A stretch of 64,000 bases of DNA from JAVBRD01 sp031548365. GTDB lineage: Bacteria; Bacillota; Clostridia; Christensenellales; UBA1750. Shown piece by piece: positions 6,648-15,362 of this stretch. How positions within the stretch are numbered: the first letter of the stretch is position 1; each line of letters opens with the position of its first letter. The stretch is taken from positions 76,911-140,910 of the forward strand of contig JAVBRD010000003.1 of NCBI GenBank assembly GCA_031548365.1, in the 5' to 3' direction. The notes beneath the pieces were generated by a model. The model was not told the origin of the DNA. It was given only the letters and a program-made list of their open reading frames with translations, and did no database searches. A program made the position numbers and the translations under genes.

Positions 6648-8651
6648 ATGGACACAAGGCTAAGCGGGTTTGACGGGGTTGGCGCGGTGCGTGAAAAGGC
6701 GCTCGCCGGCGCGGGTGTTGTCACTGCGGGTGATCTGCTCAGGCGTTTTCCCAAGGGGTACAAGGATTTAACGCGCGTGACGCCCATCGCAGGCCTTCGC
6801 GCCGGAATGGTGGTGTATATTCGCGGAACAGTCGTGTCCGCCAAGCTCATTCGCGCAGGCACGTCGCGCGTGATTGCGCAAGTCACCGACGCCTCTGGCG
6901 GGCGCGTCGCTTGCGTGTGGTTCAACCAGCCGTACATGCTTCAAAGGATGCGAACAGGGGAGACGCTTTCGCTCTACGGGCGTGTTGAGATCCGGAAGGG
7001 ACTGCTCCAGCTGGTGTGCCCGAGCGTTGAGCCGCCGGACGCGGTCGGACGGCTTCGTCCTGTCTATGCCGAGATACCGGGTGTGCCCGGCAAGACGCTT
7101 GAAAACATCGTCGCGCAAGCGCTGGACGCCGTGGGCGGAGCGTGGCCGGAGACGCTGCCCCAAGCGCTGCGCGAGCGTTACGCGCTCATGAGCGCGCCCG
7201 ACGCGCTGTCAGGCGCGCACCGTCCACCCGACAGCAAGACCATGGAGGAAGCAGCGCGGCGTTGGGCGTTCGAGGAGCTGGTGCTCTTCCAGTGCGCGCT
7301 TGAAGCGGTCAAGAGCGTGCGCCCCGAGGGCGTGGTTATTCCCGTGACGCGCGGGGAGCTTGACGACGCCGAAACCGCGCTCCCTTACCGCTTGACGGGG
7401 GCCCAATCGCGCGCGCTGGACGCCATACTGGGCGACCTCGCGTCTCCGCGCGCCATGGCGCGCCTGCTTCAGGGGGATGTCGGGAGCGGCAAGACAGTCG
7501 TCGCGCTCCTTGCGCTCCTCGCGGCGGTGCGCGCGGGGTACCAGGGCGCGCTCATGGCTCCCACGGAAATTCTTGCGGGGCAGCACCTTCAGGCCGCCAG
7601 GCGCTTGCTTGAGCCCCTCGGCGTGCGTGTGGGCCTCTTAACGGGCAGCGTGGGCGCGCGGGAGCGGAAAGCGGCGTACGCGGCAATCTCGGCCGGGGAG
7701 TGGGATGTCGTTGTCGGCACGCACGCGCTCATCACGGACAAGCTGGCTTACCGCGACCTCGGTCTTGTCGTCATCGACGAGCAGCACCGCTTTGGGGTTC
7801 GCCAACGCGAAGCTCTGCTTGAAAAGCGCGCAGTCGGAAAAGGCGCCAACGTACTCGCGCTTTCCGCGACGCCCATCCCGCGCTCGCTCGCGCTCGTGCT
7901 GTACGCGGATCTCGATCTGACCGTCATCGACGAGCTTCCGCCGGGGCGCACGCCGGTCAAGACGCATCTGGTCGCGGAGAGCAAGCGCGCGGGCATGTTG
8001 GGCTTCATCGACGCGCAGGTGGAGGACGGGCGGCAGGCGTACGTCGTGTGCCCCATGATTGAGGAGAGCGAGGCTTTCGATGCCGCGTGCGCCAAGGAGA
8101 CGGCCGAGGAGGTGGCCCGCGCGCTCCCGGGCCGTCGTGTCGCGCTTTTGCACGGCAAACAGCGCGCTGCGGATAAGGACGCGCTCATCGCCGCGTTTCG
8201 CAATCGCGAGATCGACATTCTGGTGTCGACGACCGTCATCGAAGTCGGGGTCGACGTGCCCAACGCGTCCGTAATGGTCATCGAGGACGCCAAACGCTTT
8301 GGCCTCTCACAGCTGCACCAGCTGCGCGGGCGGGTGGGCCGTGGCGCGGCCGAGTCTTTTTGCTTCCTGATGGCGGACGCCGACCCGGACCTCAGGTTTT
8401 TCGCGTCGACCAACGACGGCTTTGCCATCGCGCAGCGGGATTTGGAAGATCGCGGGCCCGGCGAGATGATGGGCACGCGCCAGCACGGCGCGCCGTCTCG
8501 CCAGCTGATCTCACTTGTGTCCGATGTGCGTCTGCTTGACCAGACGCGCGATGCGTCCGAATGGCTCAGGCGCGATCACGCGCGCGCCTGGGAGGACATG
8601 GCTGTATACGCCGCGATCAGGTACCCGGAGCTGCACATCGCCAAGCACTAG
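6648..8651 (+). CDS. recG: ATP-dependent DNA helicase RecG
   Basis: A 667-residue superfamily 2 helicase that reverses stalled forks and processes recombination intermediates. An N-terminal wedge and OB-fold region (about residues 1-240) is followed by the helicase core with Walker A GDVGSGKT near 281, the DEQH box near 382, the phrase LSATPIPRSL near 412, and LRGRVGRG near 560. The start is ATG at 6648, just after GGGGAGGGGAGGG. Length is normal for the family (about 670-690). It closes the yloU-yloV-recG cluster. Confidence 0.95.
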   Translation: MDTRLSGFDGVGAVREKALAGAGVVTAGDLLRRFPKGYKDLTRVTPIAGLRAGMVVYIRGTVVSAKLIRAGTSRVIAQVTDASGGRVACVWFNQPYMLQRMRTGETLSLYGRVEIRKGLLQLVCPSVEPPDAVGRLRPVYAEIPGVPGKTLENIVAQALDAVGGAWPETLPQALRERYALMSAPDALSGAHRPPDSKTMEEAARRWAFEELVLFQCALEAVKSVRPEGVVIPVTRGELDDAETALPYRLTGAQSRALDAILGDLASPRAMARLLQGDVGSGKTVVALLALLAAVRAGYQGALMAPTEILAGQHLQAARRLLEPLGVRVGLLTGSVGARERKAAYAAISAGEWDVVVGTHALITDKLAYRDLGLVVIDEQHRFGVRQREALLEKRAVGKGANVLALSATPIPRSLALVLYADLDLTVIDELPPGRTPVKTHLVAESKRAGMLGFIDAQVEDGRQAYVVCPMIEESEAFDAACAKETAEEVARALPGRRVALLHGKQRAADKDALIAAFRNREIDILVSTTVIEVGVDVPNASVMVIEDAKRFGLSQLHQLRGRVGRGAAESFCFLMADADPDLRFFASTNDGFAIAQRDLEDRGPGEMMGTRQHGAPSRQLISLVSDVRLLDQTRDASEWLRRDHARAWEDMAVYAAIRYPELHIAKH

Positions 8652-8771
8652 CGGGTACGAGAAGCGGAAAAGCGGACGGTGCTTCGCTGATCTTCGGAAA
8701 GGCGTTCCCTATACGTATAAGTGGACAAAGCCCTGTGCCCGGTTCGTTCGCTCCGAGGACGCAAATAAAAC

Positions 8772-8799
8772 AAAAAAAGACGGTCATTGACCGCCTTTT
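8772..8799 (-). terminator. Terminator of the pilus-like operon
   Basis: A seven-base stem with one mismatch (8779-8785 with 8789-8795), followed on the minus strand by seven T residues (8778-8772) and further T-rich sequence. The plus side ends in TTTT, so it may also stop recG. The 120 bases between recG and this site hold no other feature I can see. Confidence 0.75.
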
Positions 8800-8809
8800 G
8801 GGGCTTGCT

Positions 8810-9589
8810 TCAGTTTGCTTTCTTGGGATCGTCCACGATCAGCTGGCCGTCAAACTCTAGGCCTTCTTCGTACACAAACGGGATCTGCCAGTGGCGCCAT
8901 GAGCGGGTCGCGACGCGTTCAATCTGCGTTGCGGAGCGCGTGCCCGCGAGAACGCCTGCGTCGTACTTGAGCTCGTACACCAGCGGCAGGACGTCGAACT
9001 CGAACGTGAGCTGCTTGTCGCCCACGTTGTCGCCGCGGGATATGCTGAGCTTCATGATGAGCGATGTCGCGTCCGGCGCGGTCAGTGTGGATTCAAGGAA
9101 GTCCGCGGGAGCCTCAAAACCGCTGATGTCGTCGTAGACCAACAGGGCGCTTGTCTTGGTGTCCAGACTGCTCATGAACTGGCTCAGCGCGTCGCTTGCA
9201 TAGTAAAAGTAAAACCTGTTGAGCCACTCGAGCGCGGCTGCAGTCTGATTCCGGGTTTTTTCCGCGCTGATCGCGGCGATGGCGGCTTCGCTCCCGCCGG
9301 GTACGCTGACGTTGCTGCCGGCGGCGAGTGCGCGAAGGGTCTCCCGCGCCTTGACTTCAGCGCCCGCGAGCACGGCATCCACGCGGCCGTAGAGCGTCTC
9401 GCCGTCGTTGTCGAGCAGGTAGTTGTCAGCGTTGCTCCTGACGGTGCGGCGCGCGAGGGACAAGTTAGCGTAGGAGGACGTGAGCGCCAGCGTTCCGAAC
9501 ACGATCATGACAATCATCATGAAAATGCACAAAACCGAGGAAGCGCCGCGCTTGTCGCGCAGCCATGTGCGCATCGGGCTCAACTTCAT
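8810..9589 (-). CDS. Membrane-anchored protein of unknown function in pilus-like operon
   Basis: A 259-residue protein with one N-terminal hydrophobic segment (about residues 17-40) preceded by basic residues and the pair RG (DKRGASS). The rest is soluble and probably extracytoplasmic. It is the last gene of the pilus-like operon, 12 bases after a prepilin gene, with AGGAGGGAGG before its ATG. The N-terminus recalls TadE/TadG-type or PilX-type minor pilin components, which share a short basic leader and one membrane helix, but I recognise no family in the body of the protein. A minor subunit or tip component is an inference from position. Confidence 0.6.
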   Translation of the reverse strand: MKLSPMRTWLRDKRGASSVLCIFMMIVMIVFGTLALTSSYANLSLARRTVRSNADNYLLDNDGETLYGRVDAVLAGAEVKARETLRALAAGSNVSVPGGSEAAIAAISAEKTRNQTAAALEWLNRFYFYYASDALSQFMSSLDTKTSALLVYDDISGFEAPADFLESTLTAPDATSLIMKLSISRGDNVGDKQLTFEFDVLPLVYELKYDAGVLAGTRSATQIERVATRSWRHWQIPFVYEEGLEFDGQLIVDDPKKAN

Positions 9590-9601
9590 GCGGCCTCCCT
9601 C

Positions 9602-10150
9602 CTAATGGCCGCTCTGAACGTAGTACCGGCTGGTGTTGTACGCGCAGAGCAGAACCTCGTTCTTTGAGCTTTGGGAAGGCAGACGGTGCAGCCTTACGTT
9701 GATGTCGTAGATTTGACCGGTCACGGCCTGAGCGCTCGTGCTGTCAAGCGATACGGGAAGCGACGTTGCGATCATGTCCGTTGGGGAAGCGCGTAAATTC
9801 TTGGTCGCCTGAACGCGATAACGCGCGTTCGCCCCCGGCTCGCAGGAGATCCACGCGGCGTCGTAGTACATGACCAGCGACGTTCCTGTGTCCTTTTTCT
9901 CAAGCACGGCCTTTGAATAGTTGACATCGGTGGCGACAACCGCCGCCGTGTCGGGCAGGCGGAGCATTTCGCACACGCTCTGCGCGGCGAGCGCCGCGTT
10001 GTCGATGTCGTCGGCGTCCCTTGAAAGACGGGAAGAGATGATGAACATCTGAAGGATGAAAACGCTGATGAGGGAGAGCGCAGCGATGGAGATGATGACT
10101 TCAATCAGCGTAAACCCTTTTTCTGAACGAATCACGGCCATTGGTTTCAT
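9602..10150 (-). CDS. Type IV prepilin-like protein (GFTLIEV leader)
   Basis: A 182-residue protein with a classical class III signal: the leader ends in SEKG, followed by FTLIEVIISIAAL and a hydrophobic helix (about residues 13-35). Prepilin peptidase would cut after the Gly and methylate the Phe; the Glu at mature position 5 is present. The remainder is a small soluble domain, the size of a minor pseudopilin. It overlaps the preceding prepilin gene by four bases (ATGA type), so the two are translationally coupled. No prepilin peptidase gene is visible in this window. Confidence 0.85.
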   Translation of the reverse strand: MKPMAVIRSEKGFTLIEVIISIAALSLISVFILQMFIISSRLSRDADDIDNAALAAQSVCEMLRLPDTAAVVATDVNYSKAVLEKKDTGTSLVMYYDAAWISCEPGANARYRVQATKNLRASPTDMIATSLPVSLDSTSAQAVTGQIYDINVRLHRLPSQSSKNEVLLCAYNTSRYYVQSGH

Positions 10151-10692
10151 GGCGTCACCGCCCCTTGCGTGTCAGAACGCAGCATGATCATGCCGGTCAT
10201 GGTCTTGAGCATGGTTTGGCCCTGGTGCTTGCGCTCGTAGGTCACCTGCTCGCGGATGGCGTTCTGGCTCGCGAGGTACTCAACCGAGAAGCTCTTGACG
10301 CTTGCGATGATGGAAGAGTTGGACGCGTCGAGCGCCTCGCCCTGAGGCACAAAGCTCAGCTCGCGCAGGTCCTGCCCGTCATAGTAATACCAAGTGTCGT
10401 ACTTCACACCGTCGTACTCTTCCGTGATGACCAGCGCGTTGACGTTGGTTTGCGGGAATTTTTCGACGCGAACCCCGCCGGTGATGTCGTTACGGCGTAC
10501 GCGCACGCCGATGCAGGAAATGGCGAGTCGCGCGTCGGACTCAGCGTTTTTGTTATCGATGATGGTTTGGTACGCGTGCGATCCGGACTGAATCAGCGTG
10601 ATAATCGTGACTCCGAAGATGCTCAGGATGAGCATGACCAAGACAAGCTCGGTCAGCGTGTAACCCCTGCTTTTTTTCAGCCATCGAATCAT
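10147..10692 (-). CDS. Type IV prepilin-like protein (GYTLTEL leader)
   Basis: A 181-residue protein with the prepilin motif KSRG-YTLTELVLVMLILS near residues 7-23 and a single N-terminal helix. The Glu at mature position 5 is kept; Phe1 is replaced by Tyr. It overlaps its upstream neighbour and its downstream neighbour by four bases each, which points to coordinated synthesis of a set of subunits. The size and gene position fit a GspJ/PilW-like minor pilin, but the soluble domain is too divergent for me to assign a subtype. Confidence 0.82.
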   Translation of the reverse strand: MIRWLKKSRGYTLTELVLVMLILSIFGVTIITLIQSGSHAYQTIIDNKNAESDARLAISCIGVRVRRNDITGGVRVEKFPQTNVNALVITEEYDGVKYDTWYYYDGQDLRELSFVPQGEALDASNSSIIASVKSFSVEYLASQNAIREQVTYERKHQGQTMLKTMTGMIMLRSDTQGAVTP

Positions 10693-11024
10693 GGTAGAAC
10701 CTCCTCGGCGTGGCCACGCGCGAAGATCTGGATCGACGGCCGGATGTTGGAAGCGAAAACTTCGTAGTGATAATCGAAATTGCGCCGATCGAGCATCAGT
10801 CCGTAGTTGTCGCGCAGATACTCAAGATTGGGCGGATAGCTGCCCTCAAGGGCATAGCACTGGAGCACCGCCTTGCTGACAACGTCCTCTATGATCGCGC
10901 ACTGATCCTGCCGGCCGCGGTCGGCCACTTCAGCCATGCGCGGCAGCATGATGAGAATGATACCGAGCAGCGCCAGCAGGAGTATGCCGGCCGAAAACTG
11001 GCGGGCGTCAAAGCGTCCCCACAT
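10689..11024 (-). CDS. Pseudopilin-like protein without a canonical prepilin motif
   Basis: A 111-residue protein with one N-terminal hydrophobic helix (about residues 11-27) and a short soluble domain containing YALEGSYPPNLEYLRDNYG, a pattern seen in small pseudopilins of the GspG type just after the helix. It lacks the G-F-T-L-x-E cleavage site, having SAGILLLALLG instead, so it may stay uncleaved or be cut by another enzyme. It lies between PilC and the two prepilins and overlaps the next gene by four bases. AAGGAGG precedes its ATG. Confidence 0.65.
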   Translation of the reverse strand: MWGRFDARQFSAGILLLALLGIILIMLPRMAEVADRGRQDQCAIIEDVVSKAVLQCYALEGSYPPNLEYLRDNYGLMLDRRNFDYHYEVFASNIRPSIQIFARGHAEEVLP

Positions 11025-11061
11025 GGTCCTCGCCTCCTTTCACTGTTTTTCGCGTCCTCTC

Positions 11062-12141
11062 CTAGCCGATGCGCGCCATGATGTCGATCATGGGAAGCAT
11101 GACAGAGAGCAGGATGACCGCGACGATGAGCGAAAGGACGATGATAAGAACCGGCTCGATGGAGTTCGTCAAGCGCTCGAGCGCCTCGTCGACTTCCTCG
11201 TCAAAAAAGCTGGAGGCCTTAAAGAGGGTGTCGTCGAGATTGCCGGTCTGCTCGCCGATGGTGACAAGGCGCATGAACATCGGCGGGAAGATACCGAGCT
11301 TTTGAAGAGATGTTGTGAGCGCGGCACCGTTCAAAAGGTCGCTGCGGACGATCTTCATTTTCTCAACCAGCCAAGTGTTGCCGATGAGCAGGTCCATCGT
11401 CTCAAGCGAGCCCAGAAGCGGCACGCCGCTCTTGAGGAGGATGGCGAGCGAGCGGGAGAACCGTGCCGTCAGCACCCGTCTTTGGATGCTGCCGACGACA
11501 GGCAGCGTGATCTTCTGGTGATCGGCCCAGCGGCGTCCCGTGTTTGTGCGCAGGAAGAGCATGCTGCCGCCGATGATGACGACCAACCCGATCGCGATCC
11601 ACAGGATGTTCCTGCCGATGAACCCGGACGCGGACATGAGCACCTGCGTAATCGCGGGCATGGTTCCGCCCATGTTGATGAGGATTTCCTCGAACATGGG
11701 CAGGATGCGCACGACCAGAAGCGATATGACCGCAAGCATGAGCGCGGTCAGCATGATCGGGTAGGTGAACGCGGAGGAAACGCGCCTGCGGATGCGGTTT
11801 TCCTTTTCGTAGTAGTCGGCCATTTGGCCGAACACCACGTCCAGCGTGCCCGACTGCTCGCCCACGAGCACCATGCTCACAAGGTAAGGCGGGAACGCGA
11901 GCGTGTTTTCCGCGAACGCCTCGCCAAAGGAAACCGAACGGTCCATCTGCTCGGCAATGTAGATGATCGCTTGTTTGAGGATGCGGTTCTCCGTCTGCTC
12001 GGTGACCATCGCAAGCCCCTGGGTGAGCGTGATGTCAGACCCCAGAATGAGCGAGAGCTGGCGGCAGAAAATCGAGAGCTCCTTTGGCGGAACCTGTGCG
12101 CGAACATTAGCGCGGCGTCTGGTTGTTTGCAACCGGCTCAT
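11062..12141 (-). CDS. pilC: Type IV pilus / type II secretion platform protein PilC/GspF
   Basis: A 359-residue inner-membrane platform protein with two repeated T2SSF domains (about residues 20-145 and 220-345) and three transmembrane helices near 122-145, 170-190 and 330-350. Phrases such as FCRQLSLILGSDITLTQGL at the start of the first repeat and ARFSRSLAILLKSGVPLLGSLE in the second are family hallmarks. It links the cytoplasmic ATPase to pilin assembly. Its ATG overlaps the pilT stop by four bases. Confidence 0.92.
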   Translation of the reverse strand: MSRLQTTRRRANVRAQVPPKELSIFCRQLSLILGSDITLTQGLAMVTEQTENRILKQAIIYIAEQMDRSVSFGEAFAENTLAFPPYLVSMVLVGEQSGTLDVVFGQMADYYEKENRIRRRVSSAFTYPIMLTALMLAVISLLVVRILPMFEEILINMGGTMPAITQVLMSASGFIGRNILWIAIGLVVIIGGSMLFLRTNTGRRWADHQKITLPVVGSIQRRVLTARFSRSLAILLKSGVPLLGSLETMDLLIGNTWLVEKMKIVRSDLLNGAALTTSLQKLGIFPPMFMRLVTIGEQTGNLDDTLFKASSFFDEEVDEALERLTNSIEPVLIIVLSLIVAVILLSVMLPMIDIMARIG

Positions 12142-13217
12142 CTCCTTGCAAGGAATTGTTGCAGCAGCGGGATATCTTGCGAGCGCAGCAGGGCCTCTTC
12201 CATCGTGATCACGCCACTTTTAACAAGGTTGGCGATGTCGGCCTCGAGGAGCTGCATGCCCTGTGCCTGCGCGGTTTGCATGATGGAGTTGATTTGATAG
12301 TGTTTGCCTTCACGAATCAGGTTGCGAATGGCGGGCGTTGAGACCATGACCTCGGCCGCGACGCACAAGCCTTTGCTGTCAGCGCGCGGGATGAGCTGCT
12401 GGGAGATGACGCCCTCAAGCACCGCGGCGAGCTGTGTGCGCACTTGTGTGTGCTGCCCGGCGGGGAAGACGTCGATGATGCGGTCGATGGACTTGGCCGC
12501 GCCTACGGTGTGCAGCGTTGAGAAAACAAGGTGCCCCGTTTCGGCGGCGGTCAGGGCGATGGAAATGGTCTCCGGGTCGCGCATCTCGCCCACCATGATC
12601 ACGTCGGGGTCTTCGCGCAGCGCGCTGCGCAAAGCGGAGGCGAAGGACTCCGCGTCCTCGCCGATCTCGCGCTGTGTGAGCAGGCTCTTTTTGTGCTTGT
12701 GCAGATACTCGACCGGATCCTCAATGGTGATGATGTGATATGGATAGCTGGTGTTGATGATGTCGATGAGGGAGGCGAGCGTGGTGGATTTGCCGCTGCC
12801 GGTCGCGCCGGTCGCCAGAAAGAGTCCCTTTTGCTTGGTTGTAAATGTCTCGATGCAAGCGGGAAGCCCCAGAGATTTAAGCGCCGGTATCTCAAACGGG
12901 AGCGTGCGGATGGCGATGGCCCACGTGCCGCGCTGAGAGTAGATGTTGCAGCGGAAGCGCCCGAGGCCCGCGCGCGAGAATGAAAAATCCAAAGAGCGGT
13001 GAAGGTTAAGCGATGCGAGCCGTTTTTCGTCGAGCAGCGTATCCACGATGTCCTGCGTGAACGGGGGCATGACAATGCTCGAGTTGGGCACGGGCACTAA
13101 ACGCGAATTGATGCGCACCAGGGGCTGGCTTCCAGCGCACAGGTGCAGGTCCGTTACGTGATTCAGGTGGCAAAACTCAAGCAGAGAATCTAAAAGCGAA
13201 GCAGCGACAGCAGGCAT
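12138..13217 (-). CDS. pilT: Type IV pilus ATPase PilT
   Basis: A 359-residue hexameric secretion ATPase. Walker A GATGSGKST lies near residue 130, the Asp box around ITIEDPVE, Walker B DPDVIMVGEMRD near 190-205 and the His box HLVFSTLHT near 220. Length, the C-terminal segment and the absence of the long N-terminal domain of PilB assign it to the PilT (retraction) type. The start is ATG at 13217, preceded by AGGAGG; an earlier in-frame codon has no ribosome site. It is the first gene of the operon. No PilB extension ATPase is present here. Confidence 0.92.
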   Translation of the reverse strand: MPAVAASLLDSLLEFCHLNHVTDLHLCAGSQPLVRINSRLVPVPNSSIVMPPFTQDIVDTLLDEKRLASLNLHRSLDFSFSRAGLGRFRCNIYSQRGTWAIAIRTLPFEIPALKSLGLPACIETFTTKQKGLFLATGATGSGKSTTLASLIDIINTSYPYHIITIEDPVEYLHKHKKSLLTQREIGEDAESFASALRSALREDPDVIMVGEMRDPETISIALTAAETGHLVFSTLHTVGAAKSIDRIIDVFPAGQHTQVRTQLAAVLEGVISQQLIPRADSKGLCVAAEVMVSTPAIRNLIREGKHYQINSIMQTAQAQGMQLLEADIANLVKSGVITMEEALLRSQDIPLLQQFLARR

Positions 13218-13285
13218 GTGATGTCCTCCTGCAACATAATGGGCGCCCGACATGACGTGGAAAATGATAGTAAACTATTCAGTTC

Positions 13286-13314
13286 ATTATAAGCCTTTCT
13301 TTGGCAAGATGCAA
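13286..13314 (-). promoter_or_regulatory. Sigma-A promoter of the pilus-like operon
   Basis: On the minus strand TTGCAT (13314-13309), 17-base spacer, TATAAT (13291-13286); pilT begins 69 bases downstream. Confidence 0.8.
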
Positions 13315-13366
13315 GGACAGCGCGCCGATTATCTTGTTTTTCGCGATTCACGCATAAACCGAAGTG

Positions 13367-13852
13367 CTACTTCGGATAAGCCACAACGCCGATGTTCTTT
13401 GGCCCGTCAAAGCCGAACGTGATTTTCTCGTGCGGGCGGCCATCGCTTCGAAGGAACGCGCAGATGGCGTCGACGAGCGCGTCGCGCCCGAGTTTTTCGG
13501 GCGCCCAGAAATTGCAGCAGGGCACGACGATCACGGGCCGCGCCCGCACGGACTCAACGACCGCGCGCGTGGCCTCGTCGGGGTGGAGGCCCACGATGAG
13601 GTCGTAATAGTCGGCCATGTCGGGCGTGTAGGGGACCGCGCGCGAGGACACGCCCTTGATGGTGAACCCCCGCGGGTCGATGACCTCTGCGTCGTAGCCG
13701 TATTTCTTGATCAGCTGCTGCGCCAGGAGCCCCTGCCCGCCCGCGACGTCCGCGATGTGGCGAACGCTTTTGCCAAAGCGCTCAAACACAAAATCAGCCA
13801 TCACGCCGAACCTTTCCGCGTCGCCGTGACAGCGGTGCTGCTGTCTGCCCAT
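13367..13852 (-). CDS. Small class I SAM-dependent methyltransferase-like protein
   Basis: A 161-residue protein with a glycine-rich SAM-binding motif (HIADVAGGQGLLAQQL, near residue 33), an acidic second strand (DAEVIDPR) and the phrase LIVGLHPDEATRAVVE followed by VIVVPCCNFW. The order of motifs and the short length fit a minimal Rossmann methyltransferase; the CCNF stretch sits where many enzymes have their catalytic motif IV. The substrate is unknown. It has its own promoter, divergent from miaB, and could act on RNA or a small molecule. Confidence 0.65.
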   Translation of the reverse strand: MGRQQHRCHGDAERFGVMADFVFERFGKSVRHIADVAGGQGLLAQQLIKKYGYDAEVIDPRGFTIKGVSSRAVPYTPDMADYYDLIVGLHPDEATRAVVESVRARPVIVVPCCNFWAPEKLGRDALVDAICAFLRSDGRPHEKITFGFDGPKNIGVVAYPK

Positions 13853-13887
13853 GTCAACCGCCCTTGCGAATGTGATGTGTCGGGCTC

Positions 13888-13916
13888 ATTATAGTGTCAT
13901 GAATGAAAAGACGCAA
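13888..13916 (-). promoter_or_regulatory. Sigma-A promoter of the small methyltransferase gene
   Basis: On the minus strand TTGCGT (13916-13911), 17-base spacer, TATAAT (13893-13888). It is divergent from the miaB promoter, with only ten bases between the two -35 elements. Confidence 0.75.
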
Positions 13917-13926
13917 GGTTCGCGGA

Positions 13927-13955
13927 TTGAATGAACGTGAAGGACATGCTAAAAT
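13927..13955 (+). promoter_or_regulatory. Sigma-A promoter of miaB-ymcA
   Basis: TTGAAT at 13927-13932, 17-base spacer, TAAAAT at 13950-13955; miaB starts 31 bases later. Confidence 0.75.
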
Positions 13956-13985
13956 GAGCAAATGAGTTTGCCTTTGGAGCGTGGT

Positions 13986-15362
13986 ATGCCTTTGAATGAC
14001 CAAAGCGTGTTCAGCGACCTTTCGCGCGCGCTTATCGGGAAGAAAGCGATGATCCGTGTCTACGGCTGTCAAATGAATGTTTCGGATGCCGAGCGCTACA
14101 GGGGCATGCTGCGCGCCGCGGGCGCGAGCGAGACGGATGAGCGCTCGGAAGCCGATATCATCATGTATGTCACATGCTGCGTGCGCGAGAACGCCGAACG
14201 GCGCGTCTTTGGCAATGTTGGCGCGCTGCGGGCGTGGAAAGCGGAGAAAAAGGGCCGCGTGATCGCGGTGGTGGGCTGCATGCCTCAGCAGCCGGGCCTT
14301 GGCGAAAAACTAATGAAGCGCTGGCCTTTTGTCGACTTGATCATGGGGACGCACAACGTGGGTGATTTTCCGCGCCTTTTGCTTGACGTGCTGGGCGGCG
14401 AGCGCAGGTTGTCAACGCCTGAGGACTGCGGCGCGGATGGGGACGACGGCGAGTTTCCATTGGGCCGTACAACGCCGCTTGCCGCGTTCCTGCCCATCAT
14501 GCGCGGGTGTGACAACTTTTGCTCCTACTGCATCGTGCCCTATGTGCGCGGACGGGAGCGGTCCATCCCGGCGGAAACGCTCATCGCGCGCGCGGACGCC
14601 ATGCTCAAGGAAGGCGTCCTTGAGATCACAGCGCTTGGACAGAACGTCAACAGCTACGGTCCGGGTGCCGGCCTCGGGTTTCCTGAGCTGCTCAGGCGGC
14701 TCGCGGAGCTCGGCGCGCCGCGCGTTCGATTTATGACATCGCACCCCAAGGACGCAAGCGATGCGCTGTTCGCCGTCATGGCCGGAACGCCCGCCATCGC
14801 GCCCCACATTCACCTCCCTGTGCAGTCGGGAAGCGATTCGGTTCTCGCCGCGATGAACCGCGGGTACACCGCGGAGAAGTACCTTTCCCGGGTCGCGGCC
14901 GCGCGGCGCGCGCATCCGGCCATTGGCATCACGAGCGACATCATCGTGGGTTTCCCCGGGGAGACGGAACGCGATTTTGAGGACACACTAAGCCTGGTGG
15001 ACGAGGTCGGCTTCGACGGGTTGTACATGTTCGCGTATAGCCAGCGCACGGGGACGCTCGCGGCCACGCTCCCGGATCAGGTGCCCGAGGAGGTCAAAAA
15101 AGATCGCCTCAAACGGCTCATCAAGGCGCAGGAAAAACACACGCAATCAGCGCTCGCGTCGCGCGTGGGCAAAACTGAGCACGTCTTGTTCGTCGAAAAA
15201 TCGCTTAAAGGCGAGGGCATGTGCGGGCGCACTGCGCGAGGCATGACGCTCAACGCGCCCTTTGATCCACGGTGGTTTGGACACATCGCGCCGGTGCGCG
15301 TGACTTCCGCGAAACGCGGCACGCTCGCTGGAGAAATTCAGGAGGACACAACATGGGTGTGA
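13986..15362 (+). CDS. miaB: tRNA-2-methylthio-N6-dimethylallyladenosine synthase MiaB
   Basis: A 458-residue radical SAM methylthiotransferase that adds a methylthio group to i6A37 in tRNAs reading UNN codons. The N-terminal UPF0004 domain binds one iron-sulfur cluster (Cys residues in YGCQMN, TCCVRE and VGCM), the radical SAM triad is CDNFCSYC near residue 170, and a TRAM domain forms the C-terminus. The start is ATG at 13986 with GGAG six bases upstream. It is followed directly by a ymcA-like gene and then mutS, as in Bacillus. Confidence 0.93.
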   Translation: MPLNDQSVFSDLSRALIGKKAMIRVYGCQMNVSDAERYRGMLRAAGASETDERSEADIIMYVTCCVRENAERRVFGNVGALRAWKAEKKGRVIAVVGCMPQQPGLGEKLMKRWPFVDLIMGTHNVGDFPRLLLDVLGGERRLSTPEDCGADGDDGEFPLGRTTPLAAFLPIMRGCDNFCSYCIVPYVRGRERSIPAETLIARADAMLKEGVLEITALGQNVNSYGPGAGLGFPELLRRLAELGAPRVRFMTSHPKDASDALFAVMAGTPAIAPHIHLPVQSGSDSVLAAMNRGYTAEKYLSRVAAARRAHPAIGITSDIIVGFPGETERDFEDTLSLVDEVGFDGLYMFAYSQRTGTLAATLPDQVPEEVKKDRLKRLIKAQEKHTQSALASRVGKTEHVLFVEKSLKGEGMCGRTARGMTLNAPFDPRWFGHIAPVRVTSAKRGTLAGEIQEDTTWV

